Counted from the stretch's first letter, positions 21,200-34,202 are shown. The stretch: DNA of 64,000 nt from Saxidomus purpurata (GCA_022818135.1 JAFMSR010000006.1:31834815-31898814); one strand, 5' to 3'. The notes: generated by a model not told the origin, from the letters alone. A program made the numbers and translations.

Positions 21200-21740
21200 G
21201 TCTGGTAAAAACAATGACAAAATTCTAAGTTAAAAAGGGCATAAATATGTCAAAAATCAAAAACATTGGTGAAGATGTTGACAGTAAACATACATTTTAA
21301 GTTTCAAGTCAATACGTTCGATAGTATTCTATCTTTTACCAAAAATTCTAAGTTAAAAAGGAGCATAAATCTGTCAAAAATCAATACAGAGTTATCGGAA
21401 TTGTTTCCTCAGGTATAGATGTTGATGGTAGACACATACTTTGAGTTTCAAGTCAATACCTTTGATAGTATTCAAGATATTTGAATTTATAAAAAACTTT
21501 AACCAAAAATTCTAAGTTAAAAAGGGGCATAAATCTGTCAAAAATCAAAACAGAGTTATGATGATTGTTTCCTTAGGTGTAGATGTTGATGGTAAACATA
21601 TAGTTTGAGTTTCAAGTCAATACCTTTGATAGTATTCAAGATATTTGACTTTATAAAAAACTTTAACCAACGCAGACGCCGACGCCAGGGCGAGTGCAAT
21701 AGCCTCCTTATTCTTCGAATAGTCGAGCTAAAAACCGACT
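21200..21740 (+). mobile_element. Second satellite-bearing element, GCCGAC-tailed
   Basis: Three tandem units of about 144-164 bp share gtttcaagtcaatac (21301, 21445, 21609) and tctaagttaaaaaggggcat. The last is followed by gcagacgccgacgccagggc and ends aatagtcgagct near 21730, the same tail as the 4400-5610 element. Unit sequences differ between the two elements, so they are related families. The left end is less clear than the right. Confidence 0.75.
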
Positions 21741-21993
21741 ACATTCTGAGGTACCTACTGTGGCTACTTGAAAGCAAATGGGTGCTTAAAATAGATGCAC
21801 ATCAACACAGGCTCCACTGTATCATCATAACATGTTTAAGCATCTCTTTACATTGTCTTATGTCTTTTTATGTCTAATAACTTACATATCAAGTCTTTAA
21901 ACTGTCTTTTTAATTTAAACTTTCTTTTAGGTCAGCAAACCAAGGAGAGACCACAACTGTAACCTTCACACAGCCTACAGTCTCACACGCACC

Positions 21994-22140
21994 AGGGATC
22001 TAATAAAACCTTCATAAACAAGGGATCTAATAAAACCTTCATAAACAAGGGATCTAATAAAACCTTCATAAACAAGGGCCTTCATAAACAAGGGATCTAA
22101 TAAAACCTTCATAAACAAGGGATCTAATAAAACCTTCATA
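21994..22140. repeat. 27 bp minisatellite
   Basis: Five full copies and one short copy of aagggatctaataaaacctt followed by cataaac. Nearly perfect, so recently expanded. Confidence 0.92.
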
Positions 22141-22249
22141 CAACAAACCATTACATTCCCCTCTCTTGATCTCGACCTTGACTGAATAACTGTTCATTTA
22201 ATTTAGTTAACTGAAGCCAAGGAAAATAAGTCAAAGGACCTTACTCCTT

Positions 22250-22362
22250 AGGTTATATACTTTGTGTAACATACTCCTTAAGGAATATACTTTGCATAAC
22301 ATACTCCTTAGGGAATATACTTTGCGTAACATACTCCTTAGGGAATATACTTTGCGTAAAAG
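22250..22362. repeat. 30 bp minisatellite
   Basis: About four copies of acatactccttagggaatat followed by actttgcgta, with small differences in the first copies. Confidence 0.9.
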
Positions 22363-25129
22363 TCACATGCATAAATGATATTTTGACAACGGAAAGTACA
22401 TGTTGTTATTATTTCAACATATTACAATCACATTGTGCTGCATGGTGCAATGGCTAGCGTTTTATCTATTATTCTGCACTTAATGTAACCATAAACTTAC
22501 GATGCATCAATACATCTGTCTATCTCACAGAGAAATAAACAAGAATTTTATGAACTTAATATTACCAGAGTAAAGGAAATATTTTACTATCTCTTGTGAA
22601 GTCACAGTGTTTATTTCACCCAAAACTGCACAAAATATTTCAGTTTACCCAAAGGATCATTAATCCTCTTCAGATATTACATGGTTGTCTCTTGAGAAGA
22701 AAGTTAATTTCATAGCCTAACACTAAAAATTTTATGTTTGATCCTGTTCTAAAGCAGATATTTATCGATCAATTTCCGTTACAAATTATCACAGTCTTTC
22801 ACTTATTTGTAAGTGAAAGAGATACTGGGGATATATGCAGGCTTTTACGTCTATATTTCCTTTTTTTCTGCAGTGTGTGTTAATTAATTTTGTTTGTGAG
22901 GCATTTTTCAACATTTTGATCAATACAAAGTTCCCCATATTCTCCACTGTAAAGCAAGTTTTCCAATGAAATATGATATGTTACCTTAAAATAAAAAATC
23001 ATTCTTTCTTTGAAGAAAAAATATCAGCAAAGGATCTCTATCATACAGAAACCTGTAACATCAAGTTGTCTGTATTAATGAACATTATAAAAGTCTATTA
23101 CAGATCCAAGCAGTGACGATTTTCCCCCTACATTAAATATTTCTTCAGCTCTTAAGATTTCAGTTAAGTGGGCAATTTAACTAAAATATATATCTATACA
23201 TAGATATATTACATGGATATTATAGCATACAGCTCTTGTGATATACTGGAGAACCCCAAAGTACTCCAGCGGTACAATAAATACCATGCTACCGTAACCT
23301 AACACTTTGAAATATGCCACCATTTTGTATTTATATGTAATTTACTTGTACTATGAAATCAGAAGAGAGTAAATTCCACTTGGAATATAATCTTTAGTAA
23401 ATATGTACATTCTTCTCTCACTACGACAAATCAAACAATAATTCAATGACCTATAAGTTATATGGCCTTGATTTTTCATACACATCATCAAAGATCAATG
23501 ACTTTATCTTTTTTTTGGATCATGACTCTTCAGTTAGTTTTGAAACCTTATTCTAAAATGAACAACTAGAATTTTTCAGTGTGTGAGTGTGAGAGATGTC
23601 AAATGAATGTGAATTAGAGTGGGCGGCTGGTGCCCCAATCAAAGTTGCAAGTAATTTAGACCATTGTAACAGTCTGTATTGTTTAGATACATCTTTCGAC
23701 ACATTTTTCTACCAACATATATATAATCTCTCTGCTTATTTACTACTAGTCAAGGGTAACAGCCTGCTGGTTACCAAATGGAAGCCTTAACTAAATAATA
23801 AGGTACACAAACATCACAAGTTTATTAAAATTTATGGCTAGGAAATATCGTGACTATAGATGAAATGCTTTTAAAGGTACACAAGACAAGACCCATTTCA
23901 ACAGCTCTTCCCACCCTCATGGTCAACTTTAAATGCCATGCCTTCCTCCTGTCTTGATGATTTTTTTAAAAAATTCTGTATGCATAAAAAGTAGGCAGTT
24001 ATGATGCTATACTCCCGTATGCTCACAATGACCACTAATACAAAACCTAAAAGTAACTGTCTGGTAACCTTACATTCACATAGTAAACTTACAAATCTGA
24101 CATAACAAAAGATTTCCAATGATCTAAACAGTTGTAAAAAACTTCGATGTTTATTTCATGTCTGTCAGGTCAAGTCGTGTATGACTAAACCGTAATAATC
24201 TCATTACTGCTGACTATGAACTGAGCTACCCTATAATCACGAGCCTGTACGGCCCTGCACAACCAGTCATTATAAACCGTAATCCAATTGTTACTCGGTT
24301 AAGCCTGTGTAAGTTTGTAGCTTAATACAACAATGAAATACCTATTAATTACCTTTGTTTGCTACTACTTAATAGTGGCAATTTAAATTTATTGCACTAC
24401 TGAAAATGGTCCGTATTACAGTGAAAATAAATACATGCTTTTGGCTATACTGAAAAGATTGTCTTTTATTGCATATAATTATATACACTGTAAGTTTATG
24501 TGCTATTAAGATGCTTCATTTACCATAAAACAATAATCATCTTGTAAATATATTTTTATTGAGTACTACAGAATCTTCCCAAATTGAAACAAGCCATCAT
24601 TCATGTCATTAGTTAGTCTGCTTTTAAACACAATGTCTAATTTTCAATGTTGTGTTTACTTGCCATGTATGGAAAGTTAAAAGGCGACCCTATCAAAATT
24701 TCAAGAATGCCTTTCAGTTCTGTAAATGACTGTTCCCACTTTCTTAGAAGTTTTAGGATGAGCTAACTTACTGTTGGATGTACAATATATAACCCAACCA
24801 TACGATACATTTACTGAGTATTACCATGAATGACAATTAACCCAACGCCAGGTGTCAATCAAATGACCTCAATACCAATCATAAATCGACTTTACCTTGT
24901 ACAATTAAATGCATGTGGAAAATGTTTGAATGGAATCTTTTGTTACAAATACTTAGACATCAACAAAGGGCGAGGTTATCGCACATCGGGTTCAGGTCAA
25001 TTGCTAATGTAATCAAATACTTTCTTCCATTCACATTTCATTATGGACTAGCACTATAAATTTTTGCAAAAGACTGTAAAACATGACAAATGTGCAGGTG
25101 TATCGGCGGTAACTTCAAACATCACTTAC
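22363..25129. other. Intron 11, remainder, nothing supported
   Basis: Plain AT-rich intron. The + strand frame at 23596-23790 contains NLDHCNSLYCL, which faintly resembles the LDYCNSL motif of LINE reverse transcriptases, but nothing around it supports that. Confidence 0.4.
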
Positions 25130-25228
25130 CCATGCTTTCTCTGCCTCTACTCTGTTTCTTTTTCACAGGACCAAGCTCTCTCAGTATAAGCTCTTGGCCA
25201 GCTCTCCATGACGAAGTTGTGATTATTT
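25130..25228 (-). CDS. CEP350: CEP350 exon 11, TSSWRxGQxL block
   Basis: This 99 bp exon, phase 1 in and 1 out, has a TTGCTTCAG acceptor and a GTAAGTG donor. It encodes EIITTSSWRAGQELILRELG, then PVKKKQSRGRESM. The vertebrate protein has STSSWRDGQKL followed by VLGP and a basic run, so the order and spacing match closely. Confidence 0.93.
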
Positions 25229-26076
25229 CTGAAGCAAACAAAGAAAGATAACATATACAACTGCAAGCTCAAAGTTTTAGATATCCATGAATTTACAGTC
25301 AAATTATTTTGTTTTCATTAAACTTTACTAAAATTCCTGCAAACTATTTCAAGTTCATTTTGTTTCAAACAAAACTGTTGAACATACATATATATATACA
25401 CGTATATACAGCAGTAGAGCAAAACATATTTCTATTAAAAGTCATCTCCACCCATTCATGTCATATTTTTTCTCCCCAAGATGATAATTTGTTTTTACAG
25501 TTAATTTACCTCTAGTTAGGTCAAGTATATAATATCATTATATTTAGAGTATGTGGAGAATATCTATGGAAGCATGAAATCAGAAAGGTAATGAGCTGTT
25601 CCTAGGCTAATTAATGAAGAATTCCATCAATACTGTATTGAACTACACACAAAAGGTTTAAGTCGGCAAACATTCTCCACTTCATAAAGGAAAATTGAAT
25701 TTTAACAGCAAAACTTGTCCATTTAGTAAATATTATCACTTAAACTCAATTAAAAATGTATGGGCACCCCCATGCTAAATTGTAACCTCTGCATCTTATA
25801 GACACCTTCTCCTATGTCGGATTTTACATTTTAACATTTTCAAGTCATGCATGGTTATCACCACAATGTCATGTTGCTGATGGCAATAGATGCTGCCTTT
25901 GTGATATTGTTCACTACTCAGTCAGTACATCTTTAGTGAGCTCCCCTAAGAACAATTAATGGCACTGTCCAAACTGGATAATGGACAAGTCCATTTGAGA
26001 AATTTAGGGGGGTAAAGTATGTAATACAATGAGGGCAGTACCACGTCCTGACAAGATCTTCAGCGGGGGTTATTAC
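25229..26076. other. Intron 10, short dispersed-repeat fragment
   Basis: Near 25960-26010 a fragment (ggcactgtccaaactggata) resembles the start of the GATCATGATC dispersed family in inverted orientation. A TATATATATA-like run lies at 25388-25410. Otherwise plain. Confidence 0.45.
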
Positions 26077-26184
26077 CTTTTTTGGGCTGTGGCTGTGGCT
26101 GCTGCTTGGTAGGTTTTCTACTAGGGGCAATAACTCTGGTCACCTTCTTTGATTTTCCTTCACCATCTTCAACAGTTAGCCAGG
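26077..26184 (-). CDS. CEP350: CEP350 exon 10, basic Gln/Pro linker
   Basis: This 108 bp exon, phase 1 in and 1 out, lies between a GTTTTAG acceptor and a GTAATAAC donor. It reads TWLTVEDGEGKSKKVTRV, then IAPSRKPTKQQPQPQPKK. The motif resembles the KKVVKPVRKVQK basic segment of vertebrate CEP350. It is basic and low-complexity at its end and probably disordered. Confidence 0.85.
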
Positions 26185-26668
26185 CTAAAACAACAACAAC
26201 AAAGAAATTAATAAAACTCCGTAAGTACATGTATGTTATTGAACTGATGTTTTAACATCTTGCAAAGAATGGGATACTATAAAATTCTGGATACGCTGTA
26301 TTGTTTGTGCTATAGTTTGTGCTATATCATTTGTAAGAACTTCTAAAATTAACCACAGAAGATAAGCCCCCATGCTATAAGATATTGTGGATGGATTAAT
26401 CAGTTACCCACTCAAATTCATCATCTCAAAGTCAATATTTCTTATCTTATAATCAATAATCATTTGCTGAAAATCATCATCATGCTGGAATCCAACATTA
26501 AGGCTTCTTCTTACAAGAAATGGCATAATGGAGTGATGATGATAATTGTTGGTGGATAATCACGTTACCATAAATTACATATCTCATGACATTTTCACAA
26601 AAAAAAAACCCCCCTTTAAAATTCCCCCTTTTTATTCCCCCCCAAAACCCCCCCCCCCCCAACAATTT

Positions 26669-26711
<43 letters not shown>

Positions 26712-27433
26712 TGTTTTTTTATGGTTAAAACTCTACTTTTATTGAGTTTGTTTCTATAAAACAGATAATCCATATGCACAAATGACAAATCATCATCATT
26801 CTGGAAAACCCATAAAGTACCCCGGCTAAAGTTGTAAAACGTGAAAATAAAAATGGTAATCCACTGTTTCAAAACTGTGGATTATCACTTTTATTTCACT
26901 GAGAAAACTCTATAATTCACTGGAAAACATAAAATAAAATATATTTAGTTTGCACACATCACATATTAATGCATAAGGTTTCTGAAACTCCACGATAAAA
27001 CAACTGCATCAATTTCTGAGAATTTCCCCTTTTAATTGATGCCTTTTTCAGAACCATCAACATACCTGTAGTGTGTAAATATGAAATTTGATTTCACTAC
27101 ATGATTCACCTACTTTTAATTTTCTGAATCATTTTAACCCACAACTATAAACAGCAGTCCTTACCCCTTAACATTAGACATAAATAGTGCTCATAAAAAA
27201 GGGTAACCAAAGTCACAATACCAAGTTTAGCTTGTAACCTTTACCTTGATAGCAGCACCCAGTCTGATCATAATCTGCACTGTTCACTGATGAATAAAAT
27301 AAATTTTCAGTGAGCATTTCTTTGACCAATTAATGGCTCATATTGAAAGATCGGTTACGATTTCACAAAAGCAATACAACTAACTCTTGTTGTATTACAT
27401 CAAAGTAACAACCAGTAGGCAGTCCCGACTTAC
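26185..27433. repeat. Intron 9 with long poly-C block
   Basis: 26613-26709 is mainly C runs with a few A and T runs, flanked by A- and T-rich homopolymers, as at 8671-9101. Near 27240-27310 lies a fragment of the dispersed family (cagtctgatcataatctgca, then aattttcagtgagcatttct). Confidence 0.7.
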
Positions 27434-27565
27434 TAGCAAGTGTGTCAACCCTCTTGTCCTGGATTTTCAGGCTGACCTGCCGTTTCTTGTCTTTGCGGGC
27501 ACCGTCCTGGGACTTGGAACCTTTGCCTTCTACGATTCTGTACTTCACTTCCGCTTCACTAAACC
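27434..27565 (-). CDS. CEP350: CEP350 exon 9, GFSEAEVKYR block
   Basis: This 132 bp exon, phase 1 in and 1 out, continues directly from the KVRKVAA block. It reads GFSEAEVKYRIVEGKGS, then a lysine-rich stretch (KDKKRQVSLKIQDKRVDT). It aligns with the GFNPSETKIRTPDGK segment of vertebrate CEP350. The donor is a perfect GTAAGT. Confidence 0.9.
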
Positions 27566-28104
27566 CTGTCACAAAGTATCATATTCTTGTATTTGAATAT
27601 TCCATAAATCTAAAACTCATCAGCAGCAAACGCCTGCCGATATGAAATATGTGACAGTTTCCCAATAATATTTAAAATGCTGTTCACAAATGAGTAGACT
27701 TGACACAGTCTTTAAGTCCAAGCACATCTAGCTTTATAATACATCATTTTAAAGCAACTTCCTGATGCTTGAATTATTCAATATTTCATTTCAGCCATAC
27801 TATCTAATGCATACATGAATATTAAATACGTAATGTATTATCCCTACAATATAGATGTAAGCTTACTGTACAAAACTTCAATTGAGTTCTGAAAATCTGT
27901 CGCCATTTTTTGCCAAGAAAAGTTGTTTTCAAACAAATCATTAGACTTTTGGCTGATATAATTATTAACTAAAATTTATGTCACAAATTTCAAATATCTT
28001 TCACCACTCGGCAAAATTTTGCGCATGTGAAAACAGTGGTACATGGCATGGGAAGCCATGTAACAGGCTATTTGTTTAAAAAGATATTTTCAGATATTTC
28101 CTAC
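27566..28104. other. Intron 8, nothing seen
   Basis: Plain AT-rich intron with no supported feature. Confidence 0.45.
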
Positions 28105-28290
28105 CTTTATATGAAGGGGCAGCTGGGCCTGCAGCTACTTTTCGAACTTTCGCTGTCTTTTCTGAACCTTCTATCACATCATGAGACCTTGGCATAATGG
28201 GTTCACTGGCATCATGAAGGAGACGGTGGGAGGGGGCCGCTGCTTCTACCATGTCCCCTCCTGCAGCACCTAGCACATCTTCACTGTTCT
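28105..28290 (-). CDS. CEP350: CEP350 exon 8, KVRKVAA conserved block
   Basis: This 186 bp exon, phase 1 in and 1 out, has a TGTCTGCAG acceptor and GTAGG donor. It opens ENSEDVLGAAGGDMVEAAA and ends TAKVRKVAAGPAAPSYKG. The last 18 residues are nearly identical to the TAKVRKVAA..PAPAYKG block of vertebrate CEP350, the best-conserved piece of the N-terminal region, and were decisive for naming the gene. Confidence 0.95.
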
Positions 28291-28429
28291 CTGCAGACAA
28301 AACAGGTCCCAGGTAAATAACAGAATGTATGAAACATGATGAATCACAAAATAGATTAAAATTTTAATCCTTTACCAAAGGCACCACTTGAAGAAAGACT
28401 GTTTTCTCGATGTTGTAGGAGTTAAACAC

Positions 28430-28660
28430 CTGTTCCAACTGTATTTTTTGTAATTTGAACTGTTAGGAAGGCAGTTTACCTAACTACAGTCCGTACCTGG
28501 GAAGAACCAGTACTAGACTCCTATCCTCCGTAAGAAGCTGACAACTTTCTCACATGAAGAGACAATAAGTCATTAGCAGGGCTTGAACCCACGACCCTAC
28601 AAAAAATATGCGAAGTTAAAGTGATTTCAAGTAGGTGACTAACTACTCGCCAATGGAGAC
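28430..28660 (-). mobile_element. tRNA-derived SINE-like element
   Basis: On the minus strand, a box A-like word (tggcgagtagtta, 28640-28652) is followed about 50 bp later by a box B-like word (gggttcaagccc, 28579-28590), as in a tRNA-derived RNA polymerase III promoter. Downstream comes a tail region containing gtgagaaagttgtcagcttc and ggttcttcccaggtacggac, wording I associate with a molluscan SINE body. It does not fold as a functional tRNA (no acceptor stem seen). The family name is left open. Confidence 0.65.
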
Positions 28661-30270
28661 AAAAAGGACTCCTTTCTGTTTGTTTTTAGCGTAATTTATA
28701 TGAGTCCAATTCAAATTATACAGAACATAATAATACACATGGTATTCATGTTAAAAGCATTGTTTTAAGTTTCCAGTTCTGCTCCTCTATATAAATAGGT
28801 GCTCTTTCGTATTTCAGTTCTATTAACAAATCTAATTTAGATCTAGATACAATTATGCCCCCAAATACTAATCAAGTCATCACTGTTATTTGTCCAAGTC
28901 AAACAAAAGAAGACAGATAAATATCACATTAATTTTATAACATTTGAAACTCATGTATCTTCTACAACAACGGCTTGATTGAACATAATATGCAAAGTGT
29001 TCATTGTATCACCAGTAGAAATAATACAACTGTCAGTTAAAACTTGAAACTTTGATAGACACTTTCTTATGACATTTTCATTTTAAGGTCATGACTTCAG
29101 GAAGGCTCGGTGAGCTAATTCCTAACTTGCATTCCATTAAAGCCTTCACAAAATGTCCAAAAAATAAGTCCTTATTTTACTATCAATTTAAATGTTGAGC
29201 TGGTATTTGACAGGCCTATTTTCTGACCTTGAACCAGCTATACATCCTGACCAGTCTGACCTTACACAGCAAAAAAACCTTAATCTTCTCCATTGTTCAC
29301 TGCAAAATAGTCTCAAGTCCTTCTTAATTTTCTTAAAGTTACAACTACTTTCTTCTGATCCCTCACTGTACTCAACTTAAACCATTACCTTGCTAAATTT
29401 AATGGTTGAAAATTGATTTGTGAATTTTCATCTTTTAATTTGGGCAGTTCAATGTTCAAAGGGATGCTGAAGTCTCCGCACTGATATGAACCGTGCAGAC
29501 TGCATTACAAGACTGCACATCCGAATAAATTGCTGTCAGCGACTAATTCTTTTTCTTGCAGTTTAACGCATAAGTTTCAACTGTATTTCAGATATTTACA
29601 GGCAGGCCCTTTTTACCCACCTAAAATTCCTACTTTCCAGCATAAGCTTTGACAAGATACAGTCACATTAATTTCTACAACAATATGATTATCTTCTTGC
29701 AGAGACTATCTTCAACTTATCAAATTACAAGCATCCTTCATTAAGAAAGCAGTCACGTCAATTTTCTATTAGGTTGCATGATAACACACAACTTGATTGC
29801 CTATACCGCCTGATGCCAATCAGTATAGAATCATCATCACCTAATGCTCCATGGCTCAATTCACTTCCTAAATTACTTTTATCATTGTACATATTTCCTT
29901 TTAAATTCTATCTATCTGGTTCCAGTAATGAAATTTTGTGGAGTTTTTTCCAGCTGTTGATGGGCCAACACTCAATAAAATTGGTACGCATGATCAAATG
30001 CTTCTCCAAAATCAATGAAAACCCAACAAACAACAGCTTTTTTCAGTTTATCAACACACTTAAATTATTTCATTTTGTCATAAAATGTATTGTTTAAAAG
30101 TTTTACATGGTAATTAATCAATTGTAAAAACAAAGTAAAGTGGCTGAAGTGATCAGGAGACCACCCATACTGCTTGCAATGTCTAACATTTTAATCAGTT
30201 GCTTACAGAAATCCTAATTTTTTTAATAAGATGCAAACTGAAGTTGTAGAAGAAACTGTCTAAAATCTTA
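28661..30270. other. Intron 7, left part, one old repeat fragment
   Basis: Near 29460-29530 a fragment of the dispersed family appears in partial form (tgaaccgtgcagactgcatt). The remainder is plain AT-rich intron. Confidence 0.4.
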
Positions 30271-30274
30271 ATCA

Positions 30275-30570
30275 AACAGAAAGTCCTAAAAGCAAATCAT
30301 TAATGTTTTAATCAAAGCCAAGTGGAAGTCCTAAAAACAAATCATTAACATTTTAATCAAAGGCAATTGGGAGTCCTAAAAGAAAATCATTAAAATTCAA
30401 ACAAAGGCATTTTAGTGGAAGTCCTAAAAGAAAATGCTTAACAGTTTAATCAAAGGCACTTTAGTGGAAGTCCTAAAAGAAAATCATTAAAATTCATACA
30501 AAGGCATTTTAGTGGAAGTCCTAAAAGAAAATGCTTTACATTTTACTCAGATGCAAATGAAAGTCCTAAA
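30275..30570. repeat. ~48 bp degenerate tandem repeat
   Basis: About six copies of a unit with gtcctaaaagaaaatcatta, then aaattcaaacaaaggcattt and tagtggaa. Copies differ by indels of a few bases. Confidence 0.85.
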
Positions 30571-32379
30571 TTACAATCCCTCATGCTTCAAGTCTTAAAA
30601 GAAAAGATTTAATATTTAAATTATATTTAATGCATTTTTTACTTATATTTACCAATGTCTAAAAACTAACTGTCAAAGAGTCACCAAACAGAGAAAAGAG
30701 TGTTAATGCATAACTTTACTTTAACCGTGTTTATAAATACTTGAATGAAACTCGTTAGCAAAGCGTTGATCTCTTTAAGATCAGGGTCAATGATAATGAG
30801 CCCTGTTCTATGACCACAAATTATAAACCTAAAGCCATGTTCCGCCATTCAAGTGGCTAATCTTACTTTATTACATTAATATATACTACTAGAAAATACC
30901 ATTACATGTTTACAACAGGTGATCATACAATGACAATTGCCGAGTTTACTAATGACCTTGTATTACAGCCCACAAGTCACGTTCCGTTTTTAAATATTTG
31001 TAAATGTATTTCGAACATCTTAATTACATTGGGTATTATCGTGCTCTTATTCTAACTTTTCCCCTACTGCCCAAGTGATTCCGTCTTTGAGACCAGAGCA
31101 AAGCTGAATGATTATCAGCCTGTACATTCTGTGCAGTCCGATCATGATCTGCACTGTTCACAATTCAGTCAATAAATTCTAAATGCCATTTCTTACTTTT
31201 TAATACTCTATGTAATTTGAGTTAAATAAGCCCATGGTCAAATTAACAATAACTATTATTTTTATATGTAAAGCAAAAACATGACATTTTTATTTAAAAT
31301 TTAAATATTTAATTAAATACCTACATTAACAGCCAAAATTTGCAGCTTTAATGCTACTTGTGAACAGCAACATTTTTCGAGTCTTTAAAAATTTGTTGCA
31401 TCTCGGAGTCTGACAGACTTTGTCATCACATTTTGTACCACAGTGGTATCTACTCTCTGATTAGTTCCCTCTCTGAAGTTCTGGAACTTGTGTTTTCTTT
31501 AGATCTATACCAAGTTCCATCAGGTCAGAAAAAAACTTTTTAAATGTTTTTTTAAAGATTCACGAATATTTAAAAGATATTGAGCACCCTTTCATACAAT
31601 ATTAAATGTAAGTTTCAGTATTCCATCTAAGATGTTCTATTCATCATTTATATATAAACATTTCAACATCCCCCCCAATAAATCTCTTTTAAAGAAGGTC
31701 TCAATAAAAAAGAAAGGAAAGCTTTAAATGCTTTAAACATAATGTTAAGTAATGATTCACTTTAAGCCTATATAATGCACCATCAGTTATCTATTCAATC
31801 AAACTCAAAGTGGATCACACAATCGAAGAAATTTGTAAACTTATTTCCAGATCAAGAAACTAAATTTTACATACTTTACAAACACGAGGGGAATGTCCCC
31901 CCAAGTAAAAGTGCTTTTGCAATGCTTATGCAAACGTATTTAACTTTAAGCTTTCCTAAATAGCCTTTCATCTAAAGAAATTATCATCTGGGCATCTTGA
32001 GCATTTGACACTGATTTTCACACCAAATTTAATCAATTCAAAGGACGCCATCAAATGACTACTTAGTATGTAAACTTGCTACAAGGAACGTGAACACCAC
32101 ATTACGTGCTGGTAAGTCAACAAAATAAGAAAAATCTCAAGTGTTCCTTTAAGATTGGCCGTATCTAAAATGGTTAATAAAATACCACTTTGAACAAACA
32201 GTGTCAAAAGTACAAATTCATTATGAAACTTTAATGACTGTTCTAAAGCTAGGTTCAGCACACAATGTCCCACATACGTTCACATTAAAATTATGAATTT
32301 GACCAATCGTGTATGAACAACATTCACATGTCATACAAAGCTGTAAAATATATCAAATTACAGCTTACTTCTTGTAACA
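30571..32379. other. Intron 7, right part
   Basis: Near 31110-31200 is a fragment of the GATCATGATC dispersed family (cagtccgatcatgatctgca). Otherwise plain AT-rich intron; small frames have no recognisable product. Confidence 0.45.
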
Positions 32380-32840
32380 AATTTGGACAGGGGAAACTTT
32401 TCAAGTTTTAAGATTTATCCCAGAACCCAGGGTTACTGGTTATAAACTGAAGAAGTTCATGGTAACTAAATACATACCTTGCAAACAAAGTAAATAGAGA
32501 TATATGACTTCTTAACAGTTCAACTGGTATGTGCTTTGACCATGTATGAAGTTGTATTGACTTTGCACACAACATTTAATCTTATTCTACACTCAAGACT
32601 CGATAATGCTCCTGAAGGTAAAAATAACAGGGCAAAAACCCTGTAAGCTTAGAATTCAAGATGGGAACTATATTGGAGCTTACTTGTGCTACTGAACTAC
32701 CCTCTACTTTTCTTGACCAAAATTGTATGAATGTTACAGGTATGTGTATTTCCAGCCTTAGGAATGTTTTCACAAGATTGTTACTGACCTCCTCTAGACA
32801 AGGATCTATTTACCAAGTAAATCAAAGCCTAAATACTCAC

Positions 32841-32893
32841 CTCTGTAATGACTCATGACTGGTGTTATGCTTCCTGTGCCCTTGATCTTCCCT
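32841..32893 (-). CDS. CEP350: CEP350 exon 7, probable (PVM block)
   Basis: This 53 bp segment runs from a GTATTTTAG acceptor to a GTGAG donor. The frame that joins the next exon in phase reads GKIKGTGSITPVMSHYR, comparable with the GYIDHPVM block of vertebrate CEP350. That frame needs two bases from the preceding exon, whereas exon 34203-34273 supplies none; a cryptic acceptor four codons further in (GGGAAG) would restore phase 0. It is real in all likelihood, but the upstream junction is unresolved. Confidence 0.62.
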
Positions 32894-33084
32894 CTAAAAT
32901 ACAAGTGTATTTATGAAAAGGAAAGGAACCTCCACTAGAATTGAATTAAATGTTTGTAATGCCTAAGATAAGACTGGTCATGGACGTATGATAGCCTTTT
33001 TAAGTTATACTGGATCAAGAAAAATCTATACTAAGGGCAATTAATACCCCTGTAATTTAGTCAACTGATGGAGTTCATAGTATC

Positions 33085-33650
33085 TATCCTTGCAACTTGT
33101 GCTTGGCACTTCCTCTCATTGTGCTTGACCATTGTATGAAGTTGTATTGAATTCCAACTAGTAGTTTTCAAGTTATGCTCCGGACAGGGAAAACTAACAA
33201 AGGGCAATAACTCAGTAAATACTCAAGATAGAGTTATAGTTCCTGTACACTGCACTTCCTCTCACTGTGCTTGACCATTGTATGAAGTTGTATTGAATTC
33301 CAACAAGTAGTTTTCAAGTTAAGCTCCGGACAAGGAAAAGTAACAAAGGGCAATAACTCTGTAATTAGTCAAGATGGAGTTATAGTTCTTGTGCACTGCA
33401 CTTCCTCTCAATGTGCTTGACCATTGTATGAAGTTGTATTGAATTCCAACCAGTAGTTTTCAAGTTATGCTCTGGACAAGGAAAAGTAACAAAGGGCAAT
33501 AACTCTGTAATTACTCAAGATAGAGTTATAGTTCTTGTGCACTGCACTTCCTCTCAATGTGCTTGACCATTGTATGAAGTTGTATTGAATTCCAACTAGT
33601 AGTTTTCAAGTTATGCTCCGGACAAGGAAAATGCAACAAAGGGCAATAAC
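33085..33650 (+). repeat. 146 bp satellite array
   Basis: Nearly four copies with an exact 146 bp period (the word tgtatgaagttgtattgaat starts at 33133, 33279, 33425 and 33571). Each contains caagttatgctccggacaag and aacaaagggcaataactctg. The same unit occurs at 44080-44425 and 55500-56390. Confidence 0.93.
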
Positions 33651-34202
33651 CTGAACGAGTCAAGATCGACTATAGTTCCTATGCCGGCACTTCCTCTCAA
33701 TGTGCTGACCACTGGTGAACTTGTATTGAATTCCACCGTAGTCTTCAAGTTTTGGTGGGTATAAGGACAGACTAACAACTGGCAACAAATTTGGACAGGG
33801 GAAACTTTTCAAGTTTTTAAAGAAAAATTTATAACAAGCAACCCCAGTGGTCAACTGGTGATACATGACTTTGCACATGGTCCAACTGGTGATACATTGT
33901 CTTTGCCACAGGAACAGTAACAACTGGTGATAACATTGTCTTAGTCACATGGAGTCAACTGGTTGATACATGCACTTCTTCACATTTGCTCAACTGGTGA
34001 TACAATTATTGACTTTCCAACACATACATTTAATCTTATGCTCGACAACCCAAGACTCCAAGGTAATGCTTTGTAATGAATAAATACAAGAAATATAGTT
34101 ACTTCATGACTTCTCTTCACAGTGCTTGAGCTAGAAGTTCTATTAATTCCTACTAGTAGTTGTCTAGTAATGCTCCAAGGAAAATTTACACTAAATACTC
34201 AC

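Noticed and set aside
21994..22362. CRISPR-like array
   Set aside because: The repeats are contiguous tandem units with no unique spacers, in animal intron DNA.
23596..23790. LINE reverse transcriptase remnant (NLDHCNSLYCL)
   Set aside because: Only a few residues resemble the LDYCNSL motif; nothing upstream or downstream matches a reverse transcriptase.
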